From Aquibium sp. A9E412 (lineage in GTDB: Bacteria > Pseudomonadota > Alphaproteobacteria > Rhizobiales > Rhizobiaceae): a stretch of 64,000 nucleotides of DNA. The stretch lies in contig NZ_JAOAOP010000005.1 in the NCBI RefSeq assembly GCF_030398335.1, positions 1 through 64,000 of the forward strand. Direction: 5' to 3'. Below the pieces are notes generated by a model that worked only from the letters and a program-made list of their open reading frames with translations, was not told the DNA's origin and ran no database searches. Below, piece by piece: positions 17,489 through 26,095 of the stretch; within the stretch, counting starts at the first letter, position 1; the number at the start of each line of letters is the position of its first letter. A program made the translations under genes and the position numbers.

Positions 17489-18259
17489 ATGACCCCGCTG
17501 CTCACCGATCCGCTGTTTTATGCCGCCGCCGTGCCGGCCGTCGTGCTCGTCGGCCTGTCGAAGGGCGGCTTCGGCGGCGCCACGGCGCTGCTCGGCGTGC
17601 CGCTGATGGCGCTGGTCGTCTCGCCGGTGCAGGCGGCGGCCATCCTGCTGCCGATCCTGATCGTCATGGACCTCGTCTCGCTGTGGACCTGGCGCGGCTA
17701 TCGCGACGGCCGCACGCTCGCCATCATGCTGCCGGGGGCGATGGTCGGCATCGGCATCGGCTGGCTGACCGCCGCGCTCGTCACCTCGGCGATGGTGCGG
17801 CTGATCGTCGGCGTCGTCACGCTGCTGTTCTTCCTGCGCTGGGCGCGCGAGCGGCTCGCCGGCGGCGGCCGCGCGGCGTCGCACAGCCCGGCGCGCGGCC
17901 TGTGGTGGAGCACGGTGTCGGGCTTCACCAGCTTCGTCGCGCATGCCGGCGGGCCGCCCTACCAGGTGTACACGCTGCCGCTGCGCCACGACCCGCGCGT
18001 CTACACCGGCACCAGCGTGATCTACTTCGCCGTCGTCAACGCGGTGAAGGTGGTGCCCTACATGGCGCTCGGCCAGTTCGACGCGACCAACCTGTCGGCC
18101 TCGCTGGTGCTGGTGCCGGTGGCGCCGCTGGCCACGCTGGCCGGCGCCTGGCTGGTGCGGCGCATGCGGGCGGCGGTGTTCTACCCCTTCATGTACGCGA
18201 TGGTGCTGATCGTCGCGCTCAAGCTGATCTATGACGGGGTGGGGGCGCTCGTCGGCTGA
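17489..18259 (+). CDS. TauE/SafE-family permease (first of two)
   Basis: This 256-residue polytopic protein has about eight hydrophobic helices and the TauE/SafE features LVGLSKGGFGGATALLGVPLMAL near the N terminus and GFTSFVAHAGGPPYQVYTLPL in the second half (the two pseudo-repeats). Family members export sulfite or organosulfonates, or transport related anions; the substrate here is unknown. GGAGG lies 10 bases before the ATG. A second, distantly related family member is encoded at 20974-21774. Confidence 0.88.
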   Translation: MTPLLTDPLFYAAAVPAVVLVGLSKGGFGGATALLGVPLMALVVSPVQAAAILLPILIVMDLVSLWTWRGYRDGRTLAIMLPGAMVGIGIGWLTAALVTSAMVRLIVGVVTLLFFLRWARERLAGGGRAASHSPARGLWWSTVSGFTSFVAHAGGPPYQVYTLPLRHDPRVYTGTSVIYFAVVNAVKVVPYMALGQFDATNLSASLVLVPVAPLATLAGAWLVRRMRAAVFYPFMYAMVLIVALKLIYDGVGALVG

Positions 18260-18332
18260 TGACGCGGCCCGCGCCGGCGTGCATAAACGCAGCCGGGAAG
18301 AAAAAAAGACGACGCGCAATGGGAGGCGCACC

Positions 18333-19991
18333 GTGACCACTCCGCCAGCCGAAAACCCCTACGAGATCGACCTCGACCGCAACGCGGCCAACCACCAGCC
18401 GCTGACGCCGCTGACCTTTCTGGAGCGCACGGCGAAGGTGTTTCCCGAGCACGTGGCGATCGTGCATGGCAGTCAGCGCACCAGCTATGCCGCGTTCTGG
18501 CGCCGCGCGCGGCAGCTCGCCGGCGCGCTCGCCGCCCACGGCATCGGCAAGGGCGACACCGTCTCGGTGATGCTGTCGAACACGCCGCCGATGCTGGAGG
18601 CGCATTTCGCCGTGCCGATGACGCGCGCGGTGCTGCATTCGCTCAACACGCGGCTCGACGCGGCGATCGTCGCCTTCCAGCTCGACCATGCCGACTGCAA
18701 GGTGCTGATCGTCGACCGCGAGTTCTCCGCCGTGGTGCGGGAGGCGCTGGAGCGCACACGGGTGCGGCCGCTGGTGATCGACTACGACGATCCCGAATAC
18801 CCCGACGACGCGCCGTATCCGAAGGGGGCGCGGATCGGCAGCACCGACTACGAGGCCTTCGTCGCCTCCGGCGATCCCGACCACGCCTGGGCGATGCCCG
18901 ACGACGAATGGGACGCGATCGCGCTCAACTACACCTCCGGCACGACGGGCAACCCCAAGGGCGTCGTCTACCACCACCGCGGCGCCGCGCTGATGGCCTA
19001 TGCCAACACCATCCATGCCGGCATGGGGCGGCACGCGGTCTATCTGTGGACGCTGCCGATGTTCCACTGCAACGGCTGGTGCTTCCCGTGGACGCTGGCC
19101 ATCCAGGCCGGCACCCATGTGTGCCTGCGCTGGGTGCGGGCGGCGGCGATATACGAGGCGATCGCCGAGCACGGGGTGACCCATCTGTGCGGCGCGCCGG
19201 TGGTCATGTCGGCGCTGGTCAACGCGCCGCCGGAGGCGCGCCGTGCCTTCCCGCAGACGGTCACCTTCAACACCGCGGCCGCGCCGCCGCCCGAGGCGGT
19301 GCTGTCGGCGATGGCCGACGCCGGCTTCGCCGTCACCCATCTCTACGGCCTCACCGAGACCTACGGCCCGGCCGTCGTCAACGAGTGGCACAGCGACTGG
19401 GACCATCTCGACCGGGCCGGCAAGGCGACGCGCAAGGCGCGCCAGGGCGTGCGCTACGCCGCGCTCGAGGACCTGACGGTGATGGACCCCAGGACCATGC
19501 GGCGCGTGCCGGACGACGGCGAGACGATCGGCGAGGTGATGTTCCGCGGCAACATCGTGATGAAGGGCTATCTGAAGAACCGCAAGGCGAGCGACGAGGC
19601 CTTCGCCGGCGGCTGGTTCCATTCCGGCGATCTCGGCGTCCTGCACCCGGACGGCTACATCCAGCTCAAGGACCGCTCCAAGGACATCATCATCTCGGGC
19701 GGCGAGAACATCTCGTCCATCGAGGTCGAGGACGCGCTCTACAAGCACCCGGCGGTGGCGGCGTGCGGCGTCGTCGCGCGGGCTGACGAACGCTGGGGCG
19801 AGACGCCGGTCGCCTATGTCGAGCTCAAGCCGGGCAGCAGCGCCAGCGAGGCGGAGATCGTCGCGCACTGCCGGTCGCTGCTGGCGCGCTTCAAGTGCCC
19901 GCGCCACGTGATCTTCGCCGAGATTCCCAAGACCTCGACCGGCAAGATCCAGAAGTTCCGGCTGCGCGACATGGCCCGGGCGCTCGACTGA
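18333..19991 (+). CDS. Acyl-CoA synthetase (AMP-forming)
   Basis: This 552-residue member of the ANL superfamily has the P-loop-like NYTSGTTGNPKGVVYHHRG motif (about 198-216), the LYGLTETYGP motif (A5), GWFHSGDLGVLHPDGYIQLKDRSKDIIISGGENIS (A7/A8 hinge) and the catalytic Lys in KTSTGKIQKF near the C terminus. It resembles the medium-chain/dicarboxylate type (AcsA/DmdB-like) fatty-acyl-CoA ligases. Translation begins at a GTG (18333) with GGGAGG 6 bases upstream. The substrate is not defined by sequence. Confidence 0.92.
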   Translation: MTTPPAENPYEIDLDRNAANHQPLTPLTFLERTAKVFPEHVAIVHGSQRTSYAAFWRRARQLAGALAAHGIGKGDTVSVMLSNTPPMLEAHFAVPMTRAVLHSLNTRLDAAIVAFQLDHADCKVLIVDREFSAVVREALERTRVRPLVIDYDDPEYPDDAPYPKGARIGSTDYEAFVASGDPDHAWAMPDDEWDAIALNYTSGTTGNPKGVVYHHRGAALMAYANTIHAGMGRHAVYLWTLPMFHCNGWCFPWTLAIQAGTHVCLRWVRAAAIYEAIAEHGVTHLCGAPVVMSALVNAPPEARRAFPQTVTFNTAAAPPPEAVLSAMADAGFAVTHLYGLTETYGPAVVNEWHSDWDHLDRAGKATRKARQGVRYAALEDLTVMDPRTMRRVPDDGETIGEVMFRGNIVMKGYLKNRKASDEAFAGGWFHSGDLGVLHPDGYIQLKDRSKDIIISGGENISSIEVEDALYKHPAVAACGVVARADERWGETPVAYVELKPGSSASEAEIVAHCRSLLARFKCPRHVIFAEIPKTSTGKIQKFRLRDMARALD

Positions 19992-20051
19992 GCGACGGCC
20001 GTCCCGTTTCGGCACAGACGGAGCCGGAAAGTTCGAGGGCGGCGCGCCGCG

Positions 20052-20067
20052 TTAACCCCGGGTTAAG
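20052..20067 (+). promoter_or_regulatory. CtrA box upstream of putative sRNA
   Basis: TTAA-CCCCGGG-TTAA matches the alphaproteobacterial CtrA consensus TTAA-N7-TTAA(C) except for the last base. It lies about 25-35 bp before the probable start of the small RNA and upstream of rcdA. Confidence 0.6.
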
Positions 20068-20077
20068 CTTTACGTGC

Positions 20078-20184
20078 GTTTACTGGGGCATCCAGTGATC
20101 TGGATTCTTACCGAGTGGCTGGAGCCATTCTGTTTGACGCCTCCCTGTTAAACTCCTGAGAGCCGCCTGTGCGGCTCTTTTTTT
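20078..20184 (+). ncRNA. Putative small RNA with anti-Shine-Dalgarno loop and intrinsic terminator
   Basis: No protein-coding potential is visible here, but the structure is strong. There is an ATCCAG-TGAT-CTGGAT hairpin (20090-20105) and a TGGC-TGGA-GCCA hairpin. A 7-bp hairpin GTTTGAC/GTTAAAC (20132-20153) displays GCCTCCCT in its loop. A perfect 8-bp terminator AGAGCCGC/GCGGCTCT follows (20159-20178) with a run of seven T. Loops with CCUCCC are typical of alphaproteobacterial trans-acting sRNAs that block ribosome binding sites, such as the AbcR, MmgR and EcpR1 types. The 5' end is approximate; the identity of the family is not established. Confidence 0.65.
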
Positions 20185-20195
20185 CGCACCGACCG

Positions 20196-20210
20196 TTAAC
20201 CCTCCGTTAG
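20196..20210 (+). promoter_or_regulatory. CtrA-like site upstream of rcdA
   Basis: TTAA-CCCTCCG-TTAG matches the CtrA consensus with one mismatch in the second half. It lies between the sRNA terminator and rcdA, 110 bp before the rcdA start codon. Confidence 0.45.
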
Positions 20211-20319
20211 CCAGGGCCTTGCCTTGGCGCGCCTTCCGGCGCATTTTCCGCATCCGCCGGATGGGAATCCGTTATCCCGTGGGGAGCCGGTTTCGCCGGT
20301 GGGAGACGAAGGAAGGGTG

Positions 20320-20853
20320 ATGTCGGAAACGGACGCGAACCGCGACAGGAAGACGGTCAGTCTCGCCGAGCGGCGCATCTTCTCGGAATCCTTCAAGCCG
20401 CTCTACGACGAGGGAATGGGCCTCGTGGAGGAGGCGGCCGAGTACCTCGACGGCGAGGGACGGGCGGCCGCGCGCACCCTGTCGCGCGTCGCCGCCACGC
20501 TCTATGCCGCCGAATCGATGCGGCTGACCACCCGGCTGATGCAGATCGCCTCCTGGCTGCTGCTTCAGCGCGCCGCCAATTCCGGCGAGATGACGCGCGA
20601 GCAGGTGGCGGCGGAAAAGACCAAGGTGCGCCTCGACACCGCCTCCGCGCAGGAGGACGTGCCGGGCTGGGGCGAGCTTCCCGCGCCGTTCCGCAGCATC
20701 GTCGAGCGCTCGCTCAGCCTGCAGGCGCTGGTGCGGCGCATGGACGAGCAGATCTATGGCGGCGCCCGGATCGAGGAGCCGCAGGGCTGGGCGGCGAGCA
20801 ACCCCGTCTCCGACCAGATCACGCTTCTCAAGACGGCCTTCGGCGGCGGCTGA
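20320..20853 (+). CDS. rcdA: RcdA-family regulator of CtrA degradation (DUF1465)
   Basis: This 177-residue soluble helical protein is of the DUF1465 family, recognisable by ESFKPLYDEGMGLVEEAAEYLDGEGR, TLYAAESMRLTTRLMQIASWLL and QALVRRMDEQIYG. In Caulobacter RcdA is an adaptor that, with CpdR and PopA, delivers CtrA to ClpXP. The start has GGAAGG 4 bases upstream. The presence of a CtrA box and a CtrA-like site just upstream suggests feedback between CtrA and its own degradation factor; this link is inference. The C-terminal tail (residues about 150-177) is Ser/Gly-rich. Confidence 0.88.
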   Translation: MSETDANRDRKTVSLAERRIFSESFKPLYDEGMGLVEEAAEYLDGEGRAAARTLSRVAATLYAAESMRLTTRLMQIASWLLLQRAANSGEMTREQVAAEKTKVRLDTASAQEDVPGWGELPAPFRSIVERSLSLQALVRRMDEQIYGGARIEEPQGWAASNPVSDQITLLKTAFGGG

Positions 20854-20917
20854 GGCGGCCGCGCGACGCGGGGTCGAGACCCCGTCTGCGCATGACGAAG
20901 CGGCGTCCGCTTCGCTT

Positions 20918-20972
20918 GTCGTTTTGACGCGTCTCCGGACGGCGAACCGGTTTCCACCTCGCCTGGAAACGC
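20918..20972 (+). repeat. Dispersed intergenic repeat, copy 1
   Basis: The core shared with three other sites is GACGCGT..CGGACGGCGAACCGG, followed by the hairpin GTTTCC-ACCTCGCCT-GGAAAC. It lies between the convergent rcdA and TauE genes. The 5' half seen in the other copies is degraded here. Confidence 0.75.
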
Positions 20973-20973
20973 C

Positions 20974-21774
20974 TTAGCCGGCGACCGCCGAGGCGAGCGC
21001 GGAAAAGGCGCGGTCGAGCGGCGGCAGCGCGAGCACGGCGGCCAGCACGATCAGCCCGAAGGCCACCCGGCGATAGACCGCCTCGTTGGCGCGCGAGAAC
21101 GCGAGCCAGCCGGCAAGCAGCCCGGCGAAGTAGACCGGCGCGGCGAGCACGCCGGTGGCGACCGCCTCGCGCGTCATCACGCCGGCGAGCCATAGATTGA
21201 CGAGCGACACGAACTCGCCGAGCAGCAGCAGCGTCATCAGGTTGGCGCGCATCAGCGCGGCCGGGATCGTCGCGCCCAGCCAGTAGACGATGAGCGGCGG
21301 GCCGGGCAGCGAGGCGGTGCCCTGCAGCAGCCCGGCCAGCCCGCCGGCGGCGAACGAGGTGGCCGGCGTGCGCGGGCCGCGGTAGCGCCAGCCCGACAGA
21401 AGCAGGACGACGAGCGCCAGGATCAGCAGCGAGATCGCCCAGCGCAGCGCGACCGGGTCGCTCGCCTTGAGGATCAGCACGCCGGCCGGCACCAGCAGGA
21501 AGAGGCCGGCGAAGACCGGCAGCACCTCGCGCCAGCGGGCGAGCCGCAGCACCGGCAGCGTCAGCGGGACCGCCGGCAGCGTGTCGACGACCACGACGAT
21601 GACGATCGCCGCCTGCGGGCCGTAGAGGGCGGCGGCCGGCGGCACGATGATCATGCCGGTGCCGAAGCCGGCCAGCCCGCGCGCCACGCCGGCCACGGCG
21701 ACGCAGACGAACAGCACGATCAGGCGCGGGTCGATCTCGAACGGCACGGCACCGGCTCCTCCAGCAGCCGCCAT
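20974..21774 (-). CDS. TauE/SafE-family permease (second of two)
   Basis: This 266-residue polytopic protein has about seven to eight hydrophobic helices. The family blocks are VAGVARGLAGFGTGMIIVPPAAALYG and GGLAGLLQGTASLPGPPLIVYWLG. It is only remotely like the TauE protein at 17.5-18.3 kb, so this is not a recent duplication. The substrate is unknown. The stop abuts a dispersed repeat; ruvC is divergent on the other side. Confidence 0.87.
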   Translation of the reverse strand: MAAAGGAGAVPFEIDPRLIVLFVCVAVAGVARGLAGFGTGMIIVPPAAALYGPQAAIVIVVVVDTLPAVPLTLPVLRLARWREVLPVFAGLFLLVPAGVLILKASDPVALRWAISLLILALVVLLLSGWRYRGPRTPATSFAAGGLAGLLQGTASLPGPPLIVYWLGATIPAALMRANLMTLLLLGEFVSLVNLWLAGVMTREAVATGVLAAPVYFAGLLAGWLAFSRANEAVYRRVAFGLIVLAAVLALPPLDRAFSALASAVAG

Positions 21775-21898
21775 AGCCGGTCGCGGCCGCCCGGCCGTTG
21801 ATCCCGGCCGGCCCTATCGGTTGGTCCAGCGCGGCCACCGTCGCGTCGCGGCGAAAATTCGCGCGGGCGCCGCGGCGCGATTGGGTTAGCCTGCCGGC

Positions 21899-22408
21899 AT
21901 GACACGCGCGATTCGCATCCTCGGCATCGACCCCGGCCTGCGGCGCACCGGCTGGGGCATCGTCGACAGCATCGGCAACGCGCTCGCCTTCGTGGCGGCC
22001 GGCACGGTGCGCTCCGACGACAAGGCCGACCTCGCCAGCCGGCTGTGCCAGATCCACGACGGCCTGGCCGCCGTGCTGGCGCGCCATGCGCCCGACATGG
22101 CGGCCGTCGAGAGCACCTTCGTCAACAAGGACGCCACGGCCACGCTGAAGCTCGGCCAGGCGCGCGGCATCGCCATGCTGGTGCCGGCGCGGGCCGGCCT
22201 GCCGGTCGCCGAGTACGCGCCCAATGCGGTGAAGAAGGCGGTCGTCGGCGTCGGCCATGGCGACAAGACGCAGATCCACATGATGGTCAAGGTGCTGCTG
22301 CCCAAGGCGGTGATCGACGGTGCCGATGCCGCCGACGCGCTGGCGGTGGCGATCTGCCATGCCCACCACCGCGCCAGCCCGGCGGCGCGGCTGGCCGCGG
22401 CCGGCTAG
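21899..22408 (+). CDS. ruvC: Holliday junction endonuclease RuvC
   Basis: This 169-residue resolvase has catalytic acidic residues visible as Asp11 (GIDPG), Glu71 (AVESTF), Asp143 and Asp146 (GADAADAL), and His120-Asp122 in GHGDK. It cleaves Holliday junctions with RuvAB. The start at 21899 gives the normal N terminus. It is the first gene of the ruv cluster, but a LexA box lies after it rather than before it. Confidence 0.96.
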   Translation: MTRAIRILGIDPGLRRTGWGIVDSIGNALAFVAAGTVRSDDKADLASRLCQIHDGLAAVLARHAPDMAAVESTFVNKDATATLKLGQARGIAMLVPARAGLPVAEYAPNAVKKAVVGVGHGDKTQIHMMVKVLLPKAVIDGADAADALAVAICHAHHRASPAARLAAAG

Positions 22409-22411
22409 GAT

Positions 22412-22426
22412 GTTCTTGACCTGTTC
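22412..22426 (+). promoter_or_regulatory. LexA (SOS) box in front of ruvAB
   Basis: GTTC-TTGACCT-GTTC is an exact match to the alphaproteobacterial LexA operator GTTC-N7-GTTC. It begins 3 bp after the ruvC stop and lies 190 bp before ruvA. The TTGACC between the half-sites could itself serve as a -35 element, so LexA would occlude the polymerase. Confidence 0.8.
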
Positions 22427-22617
22427 TCGCGCGGGGCGCTATGGCTTGCCGGCCGGACGGGGCCTGCTGCGACCTTTCGGGCCGGCGCGGGCGGATCGAG
22501 CAAGGGGGACCCGGCAATGAGGGGCGATGAGACGATGCTGCGCCGGTCCCGGCGCGTGCGCCCGGCCCCGGCATGCCGTGTCGTCCGGCGCGCTCTCGCC
22601 GTGCCGGACATGCGGCC

Positions 22618-23229
22618 ATGATCGGCAAGCTCAAGGGCATCGTCGACGCGGTCGACGAGGATCACTGCATCATCGACGTCGGCGGCGTCGGCTATGTCGC
22701 CTTCTGTCCGGCGCGCACGCTGGCGGCGCTGGAAGCGGGCACGGCGGCGACGCTGTTCATCGAGACCTATGTGCGCGAGGACGCCATCCGGCTGTTCGGC
22801 TTCGCCTCGGCGGCCGAGCGCGAATGGTTCCGGCTGCTGCAGAACGTGCAGGGCGTCGGCGCGCGCGTCGCGCTGTCGGTGCTGTCGACCCTGTCGGCGG
22901 CCGACCTGTCGAACGCGATCGCGCTGCGCGACACGGCCATGGTGGCGCGCTCGCCCGGCGTCGGCAAGAAGGTGGCCGAGCGCATCGTCAGCGAGCTCAA
23001 GGGCAAGGGGCCGGCGCTGGCCGCGGGCGGCGGCGCCTCCGGCTTCGCGCAGGAGCTCGGCGAGGGCGCGGCGCCGGCGCCGGCGGCCGATGCGGTCTCG
23101 GCGCTGACCAATCTCGGCTATCCGCGCGACGTCGCGGCCAATGCCGTCGCCGCGGCGATGAAGGAAGCCGGCGAGGCGGCGGATTCGGCGCGGCTGATCC
23201 GTCTCGGGCTAAAGGCGCTGGCCGGCTGA
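22618..23229 (+). CDS. ruvA: Holliday junction helicase subunit RuvA
   Basis: This 203-residue protein begins [26 protein letters not shown] (OB fold). It has two helix-hairpin-helix motifs ([14 protein letters not shown] and [19 protein letters not shown]) and a C-terminal domain III that binds RuvB ([15 protein letters not shown]). The start at 22618 is the canonical MIG; the upstream open frame is not part of it. It is SOS-regulated if the upstream LexA box is functional. Confidence 0.96.
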   Translation: MIGKLKGIVDAVDEDHCIIDVGGVGYVAFCPARTLAALEAGTAATLFIETYVREDAIRLFGFASAAEREWFRLLQNVQGVGARVALSVLSTLSAADLSNAIALRDTAMVARSPGVGKKVAERIVSELKGKGPALAAGGGASGFAQELGEGAAPAPAADAVSALTNLGYPRDVAANAVAAAMKEAGEAADSARLIRLGLKALAG

Positions 23230-23473
23230 GGCGCCGGGCGGCGCGCTTGCGCATGCGCGGCCCGTCTGCGAAGGCCGGGACGACAGGAATGGAGCGGACG
23301 ATGGGGAAGAAAACCGCGCTGCCGCCCGAAGGCGAGCTCGCACCGCCGGCCGAGGCGCGGCGGCGACGCGCTCGCGCGCCGGCGGCTGCCTTGTGTTGCG
23401 CGCCGGGTTGCGCCAGTCTCGGGACATCCGACACCGAGGCGGCGGCGGGCCTTCCTGCCGCCGGACTGATGCC

Positions 23474-24514
23474 GTGAGCGATCCCGCCCGCCTGATCTCG
23501 CCCGACAAGCGCGGCGAGGACGCCGAGGCCACCATGCGGCCGCAGACGATCGACGATTTCGTCGGCCAGGCGGCCGCGCGCGCCAATCTCAAGGTCTTCG
23601 TCGAGGCCGCGCGCGGTCGCGGCGAGGCGCTCGACCACGTGCTGTTCGTCGGCCCGCCCGGCCTCGGCAAGACGACGCTGGCGCAGATCGTGGCGCGCGA
23701 GCTCGGCGTCAACTTCCGCGCCACCTCCGGCCCGGTGATCGCCAAGGCCGGCGACCTCGCCGCGCTGCTCACCAATCTGGAGGAGCGCGACGTCCTGTTC
23801 ATCGACGAGATCCACCGGCTCAATCCGGCGGTCGAGGAGATCCTCTATCCGGCGATGGAGGACTACCAGCTCGACCTGATCATCGGCGAGGGGCCGGCCG
23901 CGCGCTCGGTCAAGATCGACCTCGCCCGCTTCACGCTGGTCGCCGCCACGACGCGGCTGGGGCTTCTGACGACGCCGCTGCGCGACCGCTTCGGCATTCC
24001 GATCCGGCTCGACTTCTACACCACCGAGGAGCTGGAGACGATCGTGCGGCGCGGCGCGCGCATCCTCGGCCTGCCGCTCGGCGCCGACGGCGCGCGCGAG
24101 ATCGCGCAGCGCGCGCGCGGCACGCCGCGCATCGCCGGCCGGCTGTTGCGCCGGGTGCGCGACTTCGCCGCGGTGGCCGGCGAGGCGCATGTCTCGCGCG
24201 CCGTCGCCGACGCGGCGCTGTCGCGGCTCGAGGTCGACGGCCAGGGCCTCGACCAGCTCGACCGGCGCTACCTGACGATGATCGCGCGCAATTTCGGCGG
24301 CGGGCCGGTCGGCGTCGAGACACTGGCCGCCGCGCTGTCGGAGCCGCGCGACGCGATCGAGGACATCATCGAGCCCTATCTCATCCAGCAGGGCTTCATC
24401 CAGCGCACGCCGCGCGGCCGCGTGCTGGCCGGCCGCGCCTGGAGCCATCTCGGCCTCGAGGCGCCGCAGGGCGTGGCGCAGGCGCAGATCGCGCTGTTCC
24501 AGAACGAGGACTAG
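23474..24514 (+). CDS. ruvB: Holliday junction helicase motor RuvB
   Basis: This 346-residue AAA+ ATPase has Walker A GPPGLGKT (60-67), Walker B VLFIDEIH (107-114), the [10 protein letters not shown] sensor region, an arginine-finger region and a C-terminal winged helix ([18 protein letters not shown]). RuvB drives branch migration with RuvA. It starts at a GTG (23474) giving [16 protein letters not shown], the usual alphaproteobacterial N terminus. A 244-bp gap separates it from ruvA, larger than usual, with no convincing gene in it. Confidence 0.96.
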   Translation: MSDPARLISPDKRGEDAEATMRPQTIDDFVGQAAARANLKVFVEAARGRGEALDHVLFVGPPGLGKTTLAQIVARELGVNFRATSGPVIAKAGDLAALLTNLEERDVLFIDEIHRLNPAVEEILYPAMEDYQLDLIIGEGPAARSVKIDLARFTLVAATTRLGLLTTPLRDRFGIPIRLDFYTTEELETIVRRGARILGLPLGADGAREIAQRARGTPRIAGRLLRRVRDFAAVAGEAHVSRAVADAALSRLEVDGQGLDQLDRRYLTMIARNFGGGPVGVETLAAALSEPRDAIEDIIEPYLIQQGFIQRTPRGRVLAGRAWSHLGLEAPQGVAQAQIALFQNED

Positions 24515-24568
24515 GCACCGGCGCGCGCACGGAGCGGCGCGAGGCAGCCGGTGACGGCGGGAGACGAC

Positions 24569-25060
24569 ATGAACGGACACAGCGACGGCGATGCGATGCT
24601 GGCGGCGGGGCTTGCCGGCCGGCTGACGGAGGACGGGCACCGGCTGCTCGTGCGGGTCTATTTCGCCGACACGGACTTTTCCGGCGTCGTCTATCACGCG
24701 CGCTATCTCGAGTTCTTCGAGCGCGGCCGCTCGGATTTCCTGCGCCTGGCCGGCGTCCACCACACCGAGCTCGCCGACGGCAAGCACGGCGAGAAGCTGG
24801 TCTGGGTCGTCAAGCGCATGGAGCTCGACTTTCGCGGTCCGGCGCGCATCGACGACGTGCTTATCGTCGACACGCGCACCGAGCGCATCTCGGGCGCGCG
24901 CATCTTCATGGCGCAGGAGATCCGGCGCGGCGAGCAGCGTCTCGTCTCCGCCCGCGTCGAGGCGGCGATCATCGGCGCCGAGGGCCGGCCGCGACGTTTT
25001 CCGCGCGACTGGATCGCCGCCTTCATGCCGCGCGGCGCGACCGGCGACGCCGCGTCCTGA
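24569..25060 (+). CDS. ybgC: Tol-Pal system-associated acyl-CoA thioesterase
   Basis: This 163-residue hot-dog-fold thioesterase carries the 4-hydroxybenzoyl-CoA thioesterase signature VYFADTDFSGVVYHARYLEFFERGR with the catalytic Asp, followed by VKRMELDFRGPARIDD. It hydrolyses acyl-CoA or acyl-ACP and is the usual first gene of tol-pal clusters. The ATG at 24569 has GGGAG upstream; the GTG at 24551 is less likely. It follows ruvB by 54 bp. Confidence 0.92.
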   Translation: MNGHSDGDAMLAAGLAGRLTEDGHRLLVRVYFADTDFSGVVYHARYLEFFERGRSDFLRLAGVHHTELADGKHGEKLVWVVKRMELDFRGPARIDDVLIVDTRTERISGARIFMAQEIRRGEQRLVSARVEAAIIGAEGRPRRFPRDWIAAFMPRGATGDAAS

Positions 25061-25372
25061 CGGCCGTTCCGCCCGCGAGCGGTCCGCCGGTCGGCTCCGC
25101 CTCGCCGCCGTGACGCGGTTGCGGGCGGCGAAGCGGCTACCCCTTCGCCGAAGAAGGCTCTAACAGATCCTTAACCATAACGGTCCATGAACGAAGCGGA
25201 GAGAATCCGCATGGACCGCAGACGCCTTCCTTTGACCAAAATTGACCGAAAGAAGCGGCCTGAACGCCGCTCGAGGCGGTGCGCCGCGGTTCATGCCGAC
25301 GGCAAGTGCTCGCGGGAGCGGCCCGGCCGGCAAGGCCCCCGTGCCGCCCCCGCCGACTGAGGACGGGAATTC
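25061..25372. other. Intergenic region before tolQ, probable tol promoter
   Basis: This 312-bp region has no convincing gene. It contains a tandem 10-bp repeat TTGACC(A/G)AAA at 25232-25251 that may include a -35 element or a regulator site. An AT-rich patch TTAACCATAACGG lies at 25171-25183. A 57-codon open frame (25187-25360) is Arg-rich, has no ribosome site and is likely chance. The region probably holds the promoter of tolQRAB-pal. Confidence 0.5.
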
Positions 25373-26083
25373 ATGAACCCAAGCGAACTGGCCGCCCCCG
25401 GCGGCGATCTGTCGATCTGGGCGCTGTTCTGGCAGGCCGGCTGGGTCGTCAAGCTGGTGATGATCGGCCTGATCTTCGCCTCCGTGTGGAGCTGGGCCAT
25501 CATCATCGACAAGGCGATCGCCTTCGCGCGCATGCGCACCGCGCTCGACCGCTTCGAGCAGGTGTTCTGGTCGGGCCAGTCGCTCGAGGAGCTCTATCGC
25601 GGCCTGTCGGAGAAGAAGACCAGCGGCATGGGCTCGATCTTCGTCGCCGCCATGCGCGAATGGAAGAAGTCGTTCGAAAAGGGCGCCCGTTCGCCGCTCG
25701 GGCTGCAGACGCGCATCGACAAGGCGATGGACCTGGCGCTGACGCGCGAGATGGAGCGGCTCGAGGGCCGGCTCGGCTTCCTCGCCTCGATCGGCTCGGC
25801 CGCCCCGTTCATCGGCCTGTTCGGCACCGTGGTCGGCATCATGACCTCGTTCCAGGCGATCGCCGGCTCGAAGTCGACCAATCTGGCCGTCGTGGCGCCG
25901 GGCATCGCCGAGGCGCTGCTGGCGACCGCGCTCGGCCTCTTGGCCGCGATCCCGGCCGTCATCGCCTACAACAAGCTGACGTCGGACGCCGGCAAGCTGG
26001 CCGTGCGCATGGAGGGCTTCGCCGACGAGTTCTCCGCCATACTGTCGCGGCAAATCGATGAGAAGGTCGCCGCCAGGGCGTAG
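25373..26083 (+). CDS. tolQ: Tol-Pal proton channel subunit TolQ
   Basis: This 236-residue inner-membrane protein has three helices: about 23-45, then IGSAAPFIGLFGTVVGIMTSF at about 142-162 and ALGLLAAIPAVIAYN at about 182-197. The TolQ/ExbB conserved Thr and Pro residues are in place. With TolR it uses the proton gradient to energise TolA during outer-membrane constriction. GAGGACGGG precedes the start. It is the first gene of the tolQRAB operon, with 12 bp to tolR. Confidence 0.96.
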   Translation: MNPSELAAPGGDLSIWALFWQAGWVVKLVMIGLIFASVWSWAIIIDKAIAFARMRTALDRFEQVFWSGQSLEELYRGLSEKKTSGMGSIFVAAMREWKKSFEKGARSPLGLQTRIDKAMDLALTREMERLEGRLGFLASIGSAAPFIGLFGTVVGIMTSFQAIAGSKSTNLAVVAPGIAEALLATALGLLAAIPAVIAYNKLTSDAGKLAVRMEGFADEFSAILSRQIDEKVAARA

Positions 26084-26095
26084 GGAGCGGTCGCG

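Noticed and set aside
23289-23477. 62-codon frame ([14 protein letters not shown]...) overlapping the ruvB start
   Set aside because: Ribosome site weak and composition low-complexity; could be real but nothing supports it beyond position between ruvA and ruvB.
25187-25360. 57-codon frame just before tolQ
   Set aside because: Arg-rich, no ribosome site, no recognisable family; more likely the tol leader.
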